A DNA stretch of 64,000 nucleotides from Cladocopium goreaui. Taxonomy: Eukaryota > Sar > Dinophyceae > Suessiales > Symbiodiniaceae. Positions within the stretch are counted from its first letter, which is position 1, and each line of letters begins with the position of its first letter. Position numbers and translations under genes: made by a program. This document shows, piece by piece, positions 11,896 to 23,101 of this stretch. Location: contig CAMXCT020001384.1 in the NCBI GenBank assembly GCA_947184155.2, positions 30,001 to 94,000 of the forward strand, in the 5' to 3' direction. The notes beneath the pieces were generated by a model. The model did no database searches. It was not told the origin of the DNA and was given only the letters and a program-made list of their open reading frames with translations.

Positions 11896-12375
11896 GAAAG
11901 AAGCAGTCTCGATGGATATCAGCAAAGATGAAATTAACCCAAATAAACGATGATGCTTATGCAAAAAGAAAGGAATAGTAGGTATAGCAAGGGGAACCGG
12001 TTTAAAAATAAAACCGGGTGGGGGGGTGCAGGGGGGAGGGCGCAGCGCCTCCCCCCGCAATGCGTACCAAGAGAGAAGCACATAGGCACAAGTCTCAATG
12101 GATATATTGCAAGTAAGAACGACAAGATCAAGAAAGAAGCACATAGGCACAAGTCTCGATGGATGTTTTGAAAGAAGAAGAAAGAGAAAATGAACCCTAA
12201 GAAACGATGCTTATGAGCAAAAGGCAAGAGAGTAGGTAGCAAGGGAAGCTGATGAAAAAACAAAAGCGGGTGGGGGGTCCCCTGCAATGCGTACCAAGAA
12301 AGAACATGAAAGAAGTACATAGGCACAAGTCGCGATGGAGATCAATGAAGATGAAATGAACGCAAATAACCGATA
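11896..12375. repeat. Imperfect tandem repeat of ~180-230 bp
   Basis: Shared blocks recur: GAAGCACATAGGCACAAGTC at ~12074, ~12137 and ~12311; CGATGMTTATG with GCAAAA at ~11949 and ~12203; AAAACCGGGTGGGG-type G-runs at ~12012 and ~12264. No gene is supported. Confidence 0.7.
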
Positions 12376-12397
12376 ATAAGTGTTGACTGCACACATG

Positions 12398-12656
12398 GTC
12401 CTTCCTTCCTTCCTTCCTTCTTTCCTTCCTTCCTTCCTTCCCTTCGTTCCCCCCTTGCATCCTTCCCTCCTTCCCTCCTTCCCTCCTTCCTCCTTCCCTC
12501 CTTTCCTCCTTCCCTCCTTTCCAACTTCCCTCCTTTCCTCCTTTCCTCCTTCCCTCCTTTCCTCCTTCCCTCCTTCCTTCCTTCCTTCCCTCCTTCCCTC
12601 CTTCCTTCCTTCCCTCCTTTCCTCCTTCCCTCCTTTCCTCCTTCCCCCCTTTCTTC
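12398..12656. repeat. (TTCC)n/CTCCTTCC pyrimidine microsatellite
   Basis: A strand-asymmetric pyrimidine tract of CCTT and TTCCTCC units. The Arg/Glu/Gly-rich minus-strand frame is an artefact. Confidence 0.95.
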
Positions 12657-12659
12657 ATG

Positions 12660-12742
12660 GTCATTTATTTTTTTTGATGCATTTATATTTTTTTTGATGC
12701 ATCTTTATTTTTTTTGATACATTTTTATTTTTTTTGATGCTT
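12660..12742. repeat. TTTTTTTTGATGCA repeats
   Basis: Four copies of ATTTTTTTTGATGCAT-like units, the reverse complement of the 11.74-11.89 kb array. Confidence 0.8.
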
Positions 12743-13062
12743 CTCCCGATCGTTCCCAAAGAGGACCAAAACCCCTTTTCACCACGCCATTTGGTGGAAG
12801 ATACCACTGTGACCGTGAATGTCATGGTCTTAGACATGCCAAGGAAGTTTGTCTGACGCCACGATGTCACAGATGTGGCCCACAGTCAGACGTTCCCCAA
12901 CATAGGCTGTATGCGATCTCACATGGATATGCACTTCATGTTGATTATCAGCATTGTCGTGATGCGGGATCCAATGGTCCACTTCGGGCCTTCAATCCAT
13001 GTGCGATTTGCTGCACTGCAGATGATAGACTTGTTATGACTTGTTTAGAGGGCTTGGGCTGA
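12733..13062 (+). CDS. Cys/His-rich open frame, unknown
   Basis: The plus-strand frame is open for about 110 codons to a TGA at ~13060, with no ATG at its start. It contains a dense Cys/His pattern: GRYHCDRECHGLRH, then CLTPRCHRCG, YQHCRD and FNPCAICC. The spacing suggests metal binding. It could be a transposon-derived zinc-binding exon. It is one of few plus-strand candidates. Family not recognised. Confidence 0.35.
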   Translation, partial: FDASPDRSQRGPKPLFTTPFGGRYHCDRECHGLRHAKEVCLTPRCHRCGPQSDVPQHRLYAISHGYALHVDYQHCRDAGSNGPLRAFNPCAICCTADDRLVMTCLEGLG

Positions 13063-13439
13063 ATATGTGGTCAGTGGAACTGATCACATAGGGGGAGTGC
13101 GTGTAAGAATTCCATGCATCCCTATTTACCAAATTCTCAAATGGAAATACTTCCACTTTTGCTTTGACTTCAACCCACCGGGTGTTGTCCAGACTTCAAC
13201 TCACCGGGTGTTGTCTAGGAATCCTAAAGAACCTGCATCTGGGCCGGACCGAAGCCTTTTAGATGTCAAGCGGCACAAAGGTGCGTCAGCTAGCAGCGAG
13301 GTGGCTGCTTGGAGTTTTGGGGAAACTTGGTTTTGTTTTTTGGGTTGAAACATTTCTTTTTTCCGGCTGGGGTCGGGATCTCAGTTGCTGTTCAGGGTTC
13401 CAGGACGGTTCACTTGTTGGCATTGGGAGGCTTCAGGAA

Positions 13440-13765
13440 ACACAGAAACCATGGAAACCGTGCAAACTATGAAAACCGTACAGAAATCTTGGACAACAGG
13501 GAAACCATGGAAACCGCAGACAAATCATGGAAACCATGGAAACCGCAGACAAATCATGGAAACCATGGAAACCATGGAAACCGCAGACAAATCATGGAAA
13601 CCATGGAAACCATGGAAACCGCAGACAAATCATGGAAACCATGGAAACCATGGAAACCGCAAAGAGATCATGGAAACCACAAAAACCATGGAAACCGCAA
13701 AGAAAGTATGGAAACCATGGAAACCGTGGAAACCACACAGATATCATGGAAACCATGGCACAGAG
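13440..13765. repeat. AAACCATGG minisatellite
   Basis: Units of AAACCATGG and AAACCGCAGACAAATCATGG repeated ~20 times. All frames are open (Glu-Thr-Met repeats) and not genic. Confidence 0.92.
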
Positions 13766-13884
13766 TGTGTCGCGTTTCAAAATGAGTAATAAAGTCGCGT
13801 TTCAAATTGAGTATTATCCCGCGTTCTAAAACGAAACCTTCCCGGCCAACCATGTTCAGATGACATTGCCTGTGATTTCCCATG

Positions 13885-16751
13885 TCATGGGAATTTGTCT
13901 TTTCCGATATTCAAGCGCATGCGCTCTTCCGTGGCCTTTTGGTTGGCTTCCACCTGGCTCAAAGTTGGCTTTGCATATGTCTGAACTTTGCGGCCGCCTC
14001 TGTTGGGTTTTTCGTGCCTTTTCATCAGTAACAACCCGTTGTCTTCAAGTTTTTGTACCGCGGCCAAGATCTTCTCTGCAATTTTGTTATCACTTCGATA
14101 CTTGTTGCGTATCTTTTCCCTGATCTGGCTGGTGTTGAATTCCACTCCTCCTGAAGTGCATGGTAATTCCATGATTTGGTGCATCAACAAGTCTTCACCT
14201 GTCAAGCACGGTGCTCTTTTGGACTCTTGTGGCTGCGCTTTGACCATTTCGTTTGCGAGACTCCGTTCTTTGAAGTCCAACTTGCCTTCCATGGAGTCCA
14301 TGAAGTTGGCCAAACCTGAGCAGAAAGTCCACATGTGGATGGTCTGTTCGCGTGAATGTTTAGGCATTGTTGTCTTTGGAGCAGTCTATATATATATATA
14401 TGTGTGTGTGTTTGTGTGTTTGTTATCAATACATATTAATTCAAACGCATCCATGGTTGAAAAGAATTAATCTTGGTGTGACGGTGTCTGTCAATGCGTT
14501 CAAGGCGCCTCTGACAAGGTGCACTTGGCGCAGCCAAAGCCAACAGGCGGCCACCACCTCGAAGTGGTTGAAGGTCACTCTTGTCGTGGTGTCTTTCTCC
14601 TTGAAAGCAGGAGTCATTGCTTCAAAGAATTCTGCAATGCGCATATTGACCGCGGCAAAGCGGATGATGTCGCTGGTCATGAAAGAGAGCTTTGTTGCCC
14701 AGCTTTTGTCTATGTCCTTCCATTCCTCAGTTTTCTTGTCCAGCCATTCATTGGTAGCTGACCTGACTGTCTTTAAGATCTCTGCCTCAGCTGCGCAAAA
14801 GAAAATATGTTTATTTTTTCTATGCTCTGTCTGATTTGCAAGGAGCTTTCCGGGGAAACCAGTTGCAATAAATTGGGTGCAAAGTCGTATGGCTGTGTTA
14901 TAGTGTGCTATAATCAGATAAGGTTAGACATGGTGATGGGTGTTTGGCAAGTTGCGGAAATCGCCGTAGGTGCCACCCGACAAGGTTTGTTGGACACCTT
15001 TCCGAGAAGCCAGTCATGTAGAGACTGCAAGATGCCAGTGCTCATTTTTTCTCCGCAATCCTCATCCTGCGGATTGCGCGGGCCACTAAACGCCACCGAC
15101 ATGCGCTTTGGGAACCCGTTCGGTGTTGGTTTCAAGCTCCACTCGCATGCTTCCACTTGGCCATAGAGCTTCACCAAGGCTTTGTAGCAAGTCAATCCTA
15201 TGCGTTCTTGGCCAGTAATCTTGGAATCTGCTTCCGCCTGACTCCAGGTGTTGAGTTTGCTTTTCGACAGAAAAGCAAACCCTTGGCTGGTATCGGACCA
15301 AGGTGTTTGGAGTGTGTTGCTGAGCTCATCACTGATCACAGCCACGGCGCCAGTGTTGATGATAGCTGTGCGCCTGCAATCATGGTGTGTGTGTATGTGT
15401 ATCTGTATGTGTCTGTGTCTGTGTCTGTGTCTGTGTCTGTCTGTGTATATGCGCATGTGAGGCCTGACAGCTCTTTGAATGAGCAATATTTCTTCGGGGT
15501 TTCAAGATGACAATGGAACTGGATTCTTCGTTATGTTTGGTATGGCTGTGTGACTTCTGAGATCCAGACACTCCTCTGAGCGTGGCCTCCACCAGGCTGC
15601 ACTGCTTCATTTCGTCTGGTGCGAATCGCGAATCCTGATGAGATGAATTCCCCGTGTCATTTATGCTTAGAATGAACTATGTCTGTGCGGTGTAAACTAA
15701 CAATGTTTGTTCCTCACCGTGCCTGAAGCAAGCTTCGGGTGAACTCACACTGGGAACTCTTCCTGCTGCTGGCCGGCCCTGCAAGCATCACTGGGATGCC
15801 AGGGCTTATCTGGTGGACATATTCACCTGGCTTCACAGACAAGAGGCCGTCGGCTCCATACATCTGCTTGCTGGCTTCTTGGAGCCATGCCTGGAGGTCG
15901 GGATCTTGGGCATCACGGGCTTCTGCTTGCTCGTTGCTTTCCTCTGTGTCCTCGGTCTTCCTACGCTTTGCACCATTGCTTTCCGTGTCTCCATCTTTTG
16001 GCGGCGGGGCCGAAGAAGTCACGGCAGGAATCTGCACGAGTTGCTCCAATTGTTTCCCGGCTGTTGGAGTCAGACGTGTGGCCCTGTGTTCAATGAACGG
16101 CAAATTATTGAGGAGTGACAACATGAAGCTTTCCAAATGCCACCCGTTGTGCAGAGCGACGGCCTCCGCTGCCTTGTAGAACGGTCTGGGAAACACTTTG
16201 GCAAGTGTGAACTCTGAATCCAAGGCGATTTCCCTGTGTGTTCTTGTATCTTGCCAGATTTCGCTGAGTTTGGATTGAATTGTGTCAAAGATTTCATCGC
16301 AGGTCCTCATGTTTTGAAACAAGTAGGGGGGCCACAGCACATCCAGCACCTGGTCTTCATCTTGCGCGTTGTGCAACTTGGCAAGGAAAGGCTCGACGGG
16401 TTCCTGGATTGATTGCGCTTTGTTCTTGGGTGCGTGAAAGGTGAAGCCCCATTTGCTTGATTCGGCTTTGGGCAAGCCTGCTTGCGGTGGAGTCTCGAAG
16501 TCGGGCGGCGTTGGCGACGGCAAGGGTGGCGATAGGATCTCCTCTCGCGGTTCCTGTGGGGGAGGAGTGGGCATTCCGCTGGGTGATGAAAAGGACAATC
16601 TGCGGGCAATGCCGTCGCTTGTTGATGCCGGAGCGGGCGAATGCGGCGGCCTGGATGCAGTCTCTGGGGTTGACAGCGCTCCTGCAAGACCACTCTCAGG
16701 TTTGGTCTCGGGCTGACCTGCTGACTCGTCTGCTCCTTCTGATTCACACAT
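13885..16751 (-). CDS. Five-exon gene with Walker-like motifs, resembling DUF3987 proteins
   Basis: Exon 1 (16751 or 16793 to 15719, donor GTGAGG) has an acidic Pro/Ser-rich N terminus, a helical middle, then PGIPVMLAGPASSRKSS, a Walker-A-like loop with Arg in place of the usual Gly. A small exon near 15620-15500 (KQCSLVEATLRGV) is likely. Exon 15373-~14950 starts after GCAG|GCGC and has AVAVISDELSNTL, a Walker-B-like hhhDE. Exon 14790-~14482 has SFMTSDIIRFAAVN. Exon 14315-13885 ends in a winged-helix-like stretch (SQIREKIRNKYRS, EDNGLLLMKRHE). The order P-loop, then DE strand, then helices, then winged helix fits primase-helicase-like DUF3987 proteins of mobile elements. A degenerate paralogue of the DE exon lies at 32.85-33.0 kb. 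Exon model good, family tentative. Confidence 0.6.
15389..15455. repeat. GTGTCT/GTGTAT microsatellite
   Basis: Intronic tract of TGTGTATGTG and TGTCTGTG units, immediately upstream of the 15373 exon acceptor. A smaller TATATATATGTGTGTG tract is at 14385-14425 in the next intron. Confidence 0.85.
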
Positions 16752-17024
16752 TGCAATCAGCAACCTCCGAGCTCTGAGTTCAGGGGCCAACAACTTCGAG
16801 CAGGATAAAAAGCTCTAGAAGGCATCATGCTCAACGTGACTGTTTTAATGCCTGAAACCAGGGATAAATAAAGCAGGTATGTATATCAACCAAATAATGT
16901 TACTTCTATCCTGGATCGCATTTTGGATGGAAGCGGGCTATTTCAGGACAGCCTGGCTGAATGCTCGAGTGATGACACGATGCGATTTCTTGCGTCACTG
17001 TTTGCAAATGAGCACGATATGGCT

Positions 17025-17070
17025 CGCGAGCAAGCTCACCTGTGCACACCTACTGGCGAGCAAGCTCACC
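17025..17070 (-). repeat. Pair of family A hairpins
   Basis: CGCGAGCAAGCTCACC at 17025-17040 and GGCGAGCAAGCTCACC at 17055-17070, start-to-start spacing 30 bp. The downstream sequence resembles that after the 17.84 kb pair, so both belong to one longer dispersed repeat. Confidence 0.8.
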
Positions 17071-17305
17071 GCTGCGAATCAAGCCAATTTTTTGCAAGCC
17101 TTGCTCTCATCCAGGAAGCGGCTCAGCGAGCCAAGTGTCAAAATTGATGGGTTGTCAAGCTGGACCAGAAACGCCTTCGCAATTGCTTTTTTTTGCCGCT
17201 GCCCACTGCCCGGATGAGTTGACATGTTTGTTGCCTTTGCGATTTGCAGCATGACTTGGCCGCTATAAGCGGCAGTCTACGCATCAACAAAAGCAAAAGA
17301 TACAT

Positions 17306-17509
17306 ATGGACTCACGCGCCTTTATGCTGCTGGACTCCTCAGACGCCCATGCCTATTTTTTGTCGATCTCAGAGCCATGGAGTCTGCAAGGTTTTCTTGC
17401 TTGGAGCCAATATTACGGTACTCACATGACGGGACCACAGTGGGATGCGTTCAATCGGGAGGGGCATTTCACACCCCGAAGACAGATCACGGTGCATGAA
17501 TTGCAATGA
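17306..17509 (+). CDS. Short open frame, 67 residues, unknown
   Basis: Coding-like composition (MDSRAFMLLDSSDAHAYF start, WSQYYGTHMTGPQWDAFNRE later). It runs against the minus-strand trend. No family recognised; may be a pseudo-exon. Confidence 0.25.
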   Translation: MDSRAFMLLDSSDAHAYFLSISEPWSLQGFLAWSQYYGTHMTGPQWDAFNREGHFTPRRQITVHELQ

Positions 17510-17841
17510 CATCACATACTCACAGAGGATATAGCGTGGGGCAAGCAGGTGCAGCATGGAGCGTGCAAGAAACACATGTTGTCAGCACCTTTCGAGGACA
17601 TACGTCGTCGACAATCATTGTGAACTATCTATGTCAATCATTTCCATGCCGAACTCGTCTGAATAGGTGTTTGAAATATTTCCATCAACATGAAACCATA
17701 CATATAGAAACACAATGTAGGAGGTTGATAAGCCCTCGCGGGTTTGCAAGTTGGGTGCAAATTTGTTGTAGTTCCACGGGTATCTGATGCACATAACAAC
17801 ATGTAGGCCCACGGTTCGCCATGGGAGTCAACTTGATTGCT

Positions 17842-18095
17842 AGCGAGCAAGCTCACGTCTTGCAGCCACTGGCGAGCAAGCTCACAGTGGAAAATCAAAG
17901 CAACATGCCGCCTAAGTGCTCTTATCCAGCAAGCAGCGCGGTGATCATTGTTCACTGAATCGTTGTGTTTCTCGGACTTGAAAAGAAAATTCTGCGTGAT
18001 GGTTCTTTTCAGCCGCTGTCTGGGTGGTGTGTTTGTTGCGGTTGCCATTTCTAGCACGTCTTTGTTGGTGCAAGGCGTACGCCCTACACTCCTGA
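17842..18095 (-). repeat. Family A pair plus family B hairpin in one dispersed repeat
   Basis: AGCGAGCAAGCTCAC at 17842 and GGCGAGCAAGCTCAC at 17871 (29 bp apart) are followed by a shared TGGAAAATCAAAG block. GGCGTACGCC lies at 18074-18083 in the ~85-bp context also seen at 11.1 and 11.2 kb. This shows the two hairpin families as modules of one repeat. Confidence 0.75.
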
Positions 18096-18257
18096 AGCAC
18101 AATCACACAAAACTGTGTCCGGAGTGTGTAAAACCCAGGACCCTTTTCTCTGTCATAGGAGGCAGACCATTGAAGACCTCTGAGTAGGAGGCTTTTTGCG
18201 GGATTTCCTTTGAAGGGGTTTGGCCAGGGTTGTCATGGAATCTCAGATTTCACTGGA

Positions 18258-18520
18258 AGACACTGCCAAAATCCAAAATTTCTGAATCTTCATCATCCAT
18301 GCAAGCACGCGCCAAAGAAAGAACTGTATCGATCTTAGTAGCAGCCAACCCATCTCCTTCCAACCATGTGGGCAACCTGTCTGCACGAGCATGTCGCAGA
18401 ATGTGTCGAATCCAGAGCAAAGCTGCCATGAGGTCAAAATAGGATTTGCTCATACATCTGTTGGCCCTTGGAAATTCGGAGAGGAAATAGCTCCACACAC
18501 GTTCCACCGAGACTGTGCCG
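18258..18520 (-). CDS. Probable exon of unknown gene
   Basis: The minus strand is open with coding-like sequence: VSVERVWSYFLSEFPRAN, FDLMAALLWIRHILRHAR and LARACMDDEDSEILDFGS, ending at CCA|GTGAAAT. No family recognised. It might be a 5' or middle exon of a gene whose other exons lie in 16.9-18.2 kb, but none is certain. Confidence 0.4.
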
Positions 18521-18639
18521 CTCCTTGGCTGCTGTGCATTCCCCACAGTACATGTCTGTAGATTGTAGCAATAAATTCATTCTCCTTCTTCCTCCCTTGT
18601 CCCCGCTGGGCCCCAGCGACCCCAAACAGTGCTACAACC

Positions 18640-18905
18640 AAGTGCCAGATAGAATGCCTGCTAGCATGCCCAATGAATGGTTCAAACAAGTGGCATCCAA
18701 AATATCAGAAGTACGGAAAATAGACTGAAGTCACGAAGAATGTATATTCAAAAAGAATGCCAGAATTCATCTGAAAATAGGTATGTTAGACAAACAACGC
18801 GAGAGAAAGCGTCTGATAGAATGTCTGCTATTATGTGTGTGTGTCAAATAGAAGCAAATAGCATGTGGGATGATATGGCAACTAGATAGAATGTCAGTTG
18901 ACGGG
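18640..18905. repeat. Degenerate AGAATGYCHG repeats
   Basis: Recurring AGAATGCC/AGAATGTCTG/TCAGAA words about 20-40 bp apart. The same words recur at 25.25-25.35 kb. Confidence 0.5.
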
Positions 18906-19324
18906 CGTCATTGGAAGAAACTCATTGTAGTGGGTTCTCCATTGCATGTGCGACAAGGCAATGCTGTGTTGGAGCACGCTTTCGTTGCGTCCACCAGGAA
19001 CCTATGCATGTTGAGATCTAAGCTGCGTTGTGATGTTTTGTGGAGATGCTGCAAGCTTCACAGGAAGTATCAAGGCAAAAGAGGTTCAAGAAGCTACTTT
19101 GTGGCACTGGCTTCAACGGAGGAAGCAGTGCCTGTCAGGCGTTGTTGTCTGGTTTCTTCTGCGGCATTGGCTCTTGCTGCTGTCATGCTGTTCATCCGTT
19201 CATCCTATCTAGCCCATCTTGTTTCTCCAAAGGGCTCAAGAACCGGAAGAGCGTCTTCCCCAAAGCAGTATGGGCCATTGTGTCTATTAGCCTGTTAGCT
19301 TCTGGCGACGCAGCTGGTTTTATA
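18906..19324. other. Region with overlapping open frames, unassigned
   Basis: Two plus-strand frames are open for 120-140 codons, but neither shows a domain or splice sites. It probably represents 3' flank of the minus-strand transposase-like gene. Confidence 0.35.
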
Positions 19325-22300
19325 TTAGATTTTCTTGCGGTCACCAAGTTGAAAGTGTGTGTGGAACCCAGCTGCCCCAGAAGGAGTTTGCAGGCTAGTT
19401 TGTGAGTAGCCGAGGCTCTGTTGGCAGATGCTGGCCTTGCGGAGAGCGCGGCTCATGGCTCGCCAGGCCCAAAGGCCTTCCTGCCGGATGGGGCCCAGCA
19501 GCCTCCGGAAGTGCGTTCGCACTTTTTTCGTGAAAGTTGTTTTCAACCCCTTCGTATATTCGGGTACATTGTCCTTCCTCGGTAAGTTTCGATTCTTGCG
19601 CATGCTTTTTTTGCCATGCTTGTACCAACGCATGATACGCCGAATCTCCTTTCGAAATTCCTTCTCACTTTCGAATCCGAAAGGCTGGCAAGTTGGATGC
19701 AGGTCGGCTCCGAAGCGTTTGGCGATCCGGCCCAAGGTCCGTCTTGGTGGAAACCCTTTGAAGGCAGGCAGCCAAGCTTTGCATTCTTGGACCCGAGGTA
19801 AAGTGAGAAAATTCTTGGCTTCTTGTATAACACCTTCTGTGGAATGTTGGAAGACGTTTTGCCATTTGGGCCATGGATCGATGCATGCACTCCACAACAA
19901 GGCAACAGCCTCCTTGGAAAGCTGTCGCTCAGGGACAGGCAAGGCGTACGCCCTACCTGGGCCATTGCGACGCGGTGGATTGGAGACGTCGTGCTCGGGC
20001 ACCGGGTAATCTGGGGCTGCCAACCGGTGCATTGTTTCGGCGTGATCTTCCATGAGGTTCTCTTTGTCGCTTGCGCGAAAATGCAAGACCTTGGCCAAGT
20101 TCATGCAATCATGCTGGGGGTCGCCGACGATGGTGCAGCCCACGGGTAGGTCCTCTCGGTGGCTCCAAATCATTGACAGGGGTGACTATAATAGAAAAAA
20201 CGAATGCGCACATGAATGTTATAAACTATAAATCCTCTTGGGAATTATCCCTAGGGGTTGGACTGCCTGATTTTATAGGTACATAATCAGAACCCCCAAG
20301 AAAATTAGGGATTTGGCCATATATAATCAGGACCCCCAAGACAAAAAACAGAAAAAATAAACTGTACACAATCAAGGCCCCCAAGGTTCAGTTTGGGTGG
20401 GGGTTTTGCTCAAAAAAACAGCCAATCTGCCCTGGTCCCACCAGGTGATGAACATAATCAGGGCACCCAAGGTAAAGCATCAAAAAAACAAAAACAATTG
20501 GGATCTCTACCCAGAGGTCCTGCTTGTGCCTCCAATTTCTGTATAATTGATTTTTCTACCCTCCACAGATTTTGAGAGGAGCCCAGGCTCTGATAATACA
20601 GCTTAAATTTTAGGGTCAGAGGGGTTCGAGTTAGTGCCCCTGGGGGGGTAAAGTCCCCGAATCTATAGCGGTACCAAGTGCTGCCCTCATCATACTATTT
20701 CTCTGAAAACAGTTTCAAATACTTTAATGTATAAAATCAAGGCCCCCAAGGATCCAATCGACAACAAGGTTGGGATTCGGGTTTGATTTCAGGGTACTTT
20801 TCAGCATGGTACCAAGTAGGAACCCTCAGCATATGACAGAGATTATGGTTAAAATGGAAATCTTTTTAAAATAAGGACCCCTGACTTCAAATGCACCACA
20901 CTGACCCTATCATAAACCAAGGGCCCCCAAGCTCGAGTTTGACAACCCTACCCCTCGTACAAAATCATATCCCTAACCTTTGGGCACCAACAACAGGGAT
21001 GCAAACAAAACTCTCTGTATAAAACGAATGGCTTTTTGGAGCACAACCCCCCTGATTCTCCACAGCTAGTTCCCAAGGGGATAACTATAAACAATTGAAA
21101 AACGCAAACTGTTGTATCCTCATTTTCTGGAGTTACTTGTCGTCGAACAGCATCGCCTTTCTTGGTGCGGGACCAGGACTGCACTCGAAGGTCAGGCCAG
21201 AGCTCTCGATAGAGTTTTGCTAGACACAGACGTTGACCCCTGTAGTTGTCTGTAGCGTGGAACACGGGTATGGACTGCTCGATTGTACCTGTTCTTGGAT
21301 ATGTTGCCCTCATGACCCCGCTATAGACTCATATGCCCGCATATTGCGATGTGTTCGGGGATGTTCGGGGGCCCTTAATTTTCGTTGGCTTGGAAGAAAA
21401 CACCATGCAGGGTATATTTGGCAAGGAACATCCTGCGCGCAAGCGTGAGTGCTTGAGCTGCAACAGCAGGGGCCGCAAGGTTGCTGCAATTTCCTTGTTG
21501 GACTCGGTCTTTACGATGCATGGTGGGGCTAATAAACTGCCATCGACACCTATAGAGAGGGCCAGGTGCTCATGTTGAGGAACACAATGTTTTCCACTTT
21601 AAAACAACTTTAGATGCTATTCAATCTGACTGTTGATTTCCAGATCTCAAGAAACACCACCCAGCCTGTGAAAGCGAGGACGACCCGCCCGAACCTCTTG
21701 CGACTGCCGAGGATGCGTCGTTTCCGACCCAAGCGAGGGAAGATCCTCTCCTTAGGCACCATCACTCGTTTGGCCAATTTCATGTTGCCATCGTGACGTA
21801 TACCTTGCCCGTTGTAGACAAAGAGCTTGGATTGCAGAGACTCAACAATGTTTCCCAAGGTTTTACCAAAGGCTTGCCGGACTGTCCACCGCAGAACTTC
21901 GGCCTTCGGTGTCGCATGCGCCTGCCAGAGCAAATCAGCATGCAATGTCTGCGCAGCGCAAACATCCATGAGCTTGCGACGGATTTCTCTGCAATTGAGA
22001 GAACTATAGAAATGCAGCAAGATCTCCAGCAAGTAGCGCCTGGTCATGAAATGCCTCTTTTGCTGCGGCGCTTTAACAACAATGACATTTGGAAAAGCTC
22101 GAAGCACATCAGCATCTGTGACCTGGTAATTCCCCTTGTCCTCAACTTTTGCTCCACCGCTTCCCTTGCACGTAACACATCGATGTGGCTGCGCGCAAAA
22201 CTGCACAGAGTGCGGCACGTCCAGAATCCAACCTGACCACATCTTGTCTGCTCTTGGCTCAGTTCTATGGGGCTCTTTGGCTGTACCAAATGTCTGGGTG

Positions 22301-23101
22301 TGGTGTAATGCGGCTTGGGGTGCGACGGTGACAATTTCGTTGTCGCCATTGGACATGGGACCCTTCAATGTTGGCGCTTGCATAGATGGCAGCGGCAAGG
22401 GAAGCAGGTCCAAGTTTTGAAGCTTGCCTCCAACTTTCTCCAGATGGACATCTCGCCCGTGAACTGTGGTCACCACAAGCTCGACTCTTGTGTTGGACAG
22501 ATCTTGAACTTTGACTGTTGAAAGTGTTCCGAGAGAAAAACTAGTGCTGGAGTTCGCTGCTGTGTTTCGCTTGTCCCTTGCACGCACATGTGCCACGTCT
22601 GCATGAAGAGTGCCTCGGCGCATGAAAGTATCCAACACAAAGACAGTCGATCCATGTAGGTCTGCGGTCATGCCTCTGCATGGCTGACCACCTGGCTGCT
22701 GTCTGCCCAAGAAAGAAACATGTGATGCAAAGAACAAACAAAGCTATTTTGACTTGGTTGAGTGATGCAATTTATCTAACCCTGCCTGTAATGGACGGCG
22801 GCTTGTCGAGCAAAGTCTTCTTGAATGGATTCGCGTGTAGGATTTGAAGGAGCACTGCGTCAGTCCGCCCGGTAGCCAAACGTTGAGCCAGAGTGTGAAG
22901 ATGCTCCGAGTCTTTGACGGCCACACGATCTGCGGCCTGTGTCGGCCCAAGAAGTGTGGCTGGGCTTGCTGCAGACGGCTTCTGACGCTTATTTGCGCCG
23001 GGCAGCACTGATGGCGGCGGCCGTTTGAGGCACTTTGGCGCCGCAGGTTCTCTTTTCTTCCGACGACTTTGGATTGGCCACTTGTACACCTCGTTGGTCA
23101 T
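19325..23101 (-). CDS. DDE-transposase-like gene, five exons
   Basis: Exon 1 23101-22786 is basic (SRRKKREPAAPK) and ends at a GC donor. Exon 2 22691-21768 starts after CCAG|GTGG; it has CVTCKGSGG, LLEILLHFYSSLNCREIRRK and YNGQGIRHDGNMKLAKR and ends at a GA donor. Exon 3 21549-~21430 reads VDGSLLAPPCIVKTESNKEI. Exon 4 21288-~21130 has PVFHATDNYRGQRL. Exon 5 ~20153-19325 has GDPQHDCMNLAKVLHF and a basic C-terminal half with EFRKEIRRIMRWYKHGKKS. A DG-containing strand followed by a TDN motif fits the first two catalytic Asp residues of an RNase-H-fold transposase; the third acidic residue cannot be placed. A family B hairpin core lies inside exon 5 at 19943 (encoding GRAYALP). Likely a domesticated or transposon copy. 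Confidence 0.55.
20275..20940. repeat. AATCAGGGCCCCCAAG dispersed words in an intron
   Basis: At least six spaced copies of ATAATCARGRCCCCCAAG-like words (~20286, 20325, 20368, 20456, 20735, 20914), each 40-250 bp apart in an AT-rich intron of the transposase-like gene. Confidence 0.7.

Noticed and set aside
18870-19405. Plus-strand frames of 120-142 codons
   Set aside because: Overlapping frames of similar quality with no domain or splice support.
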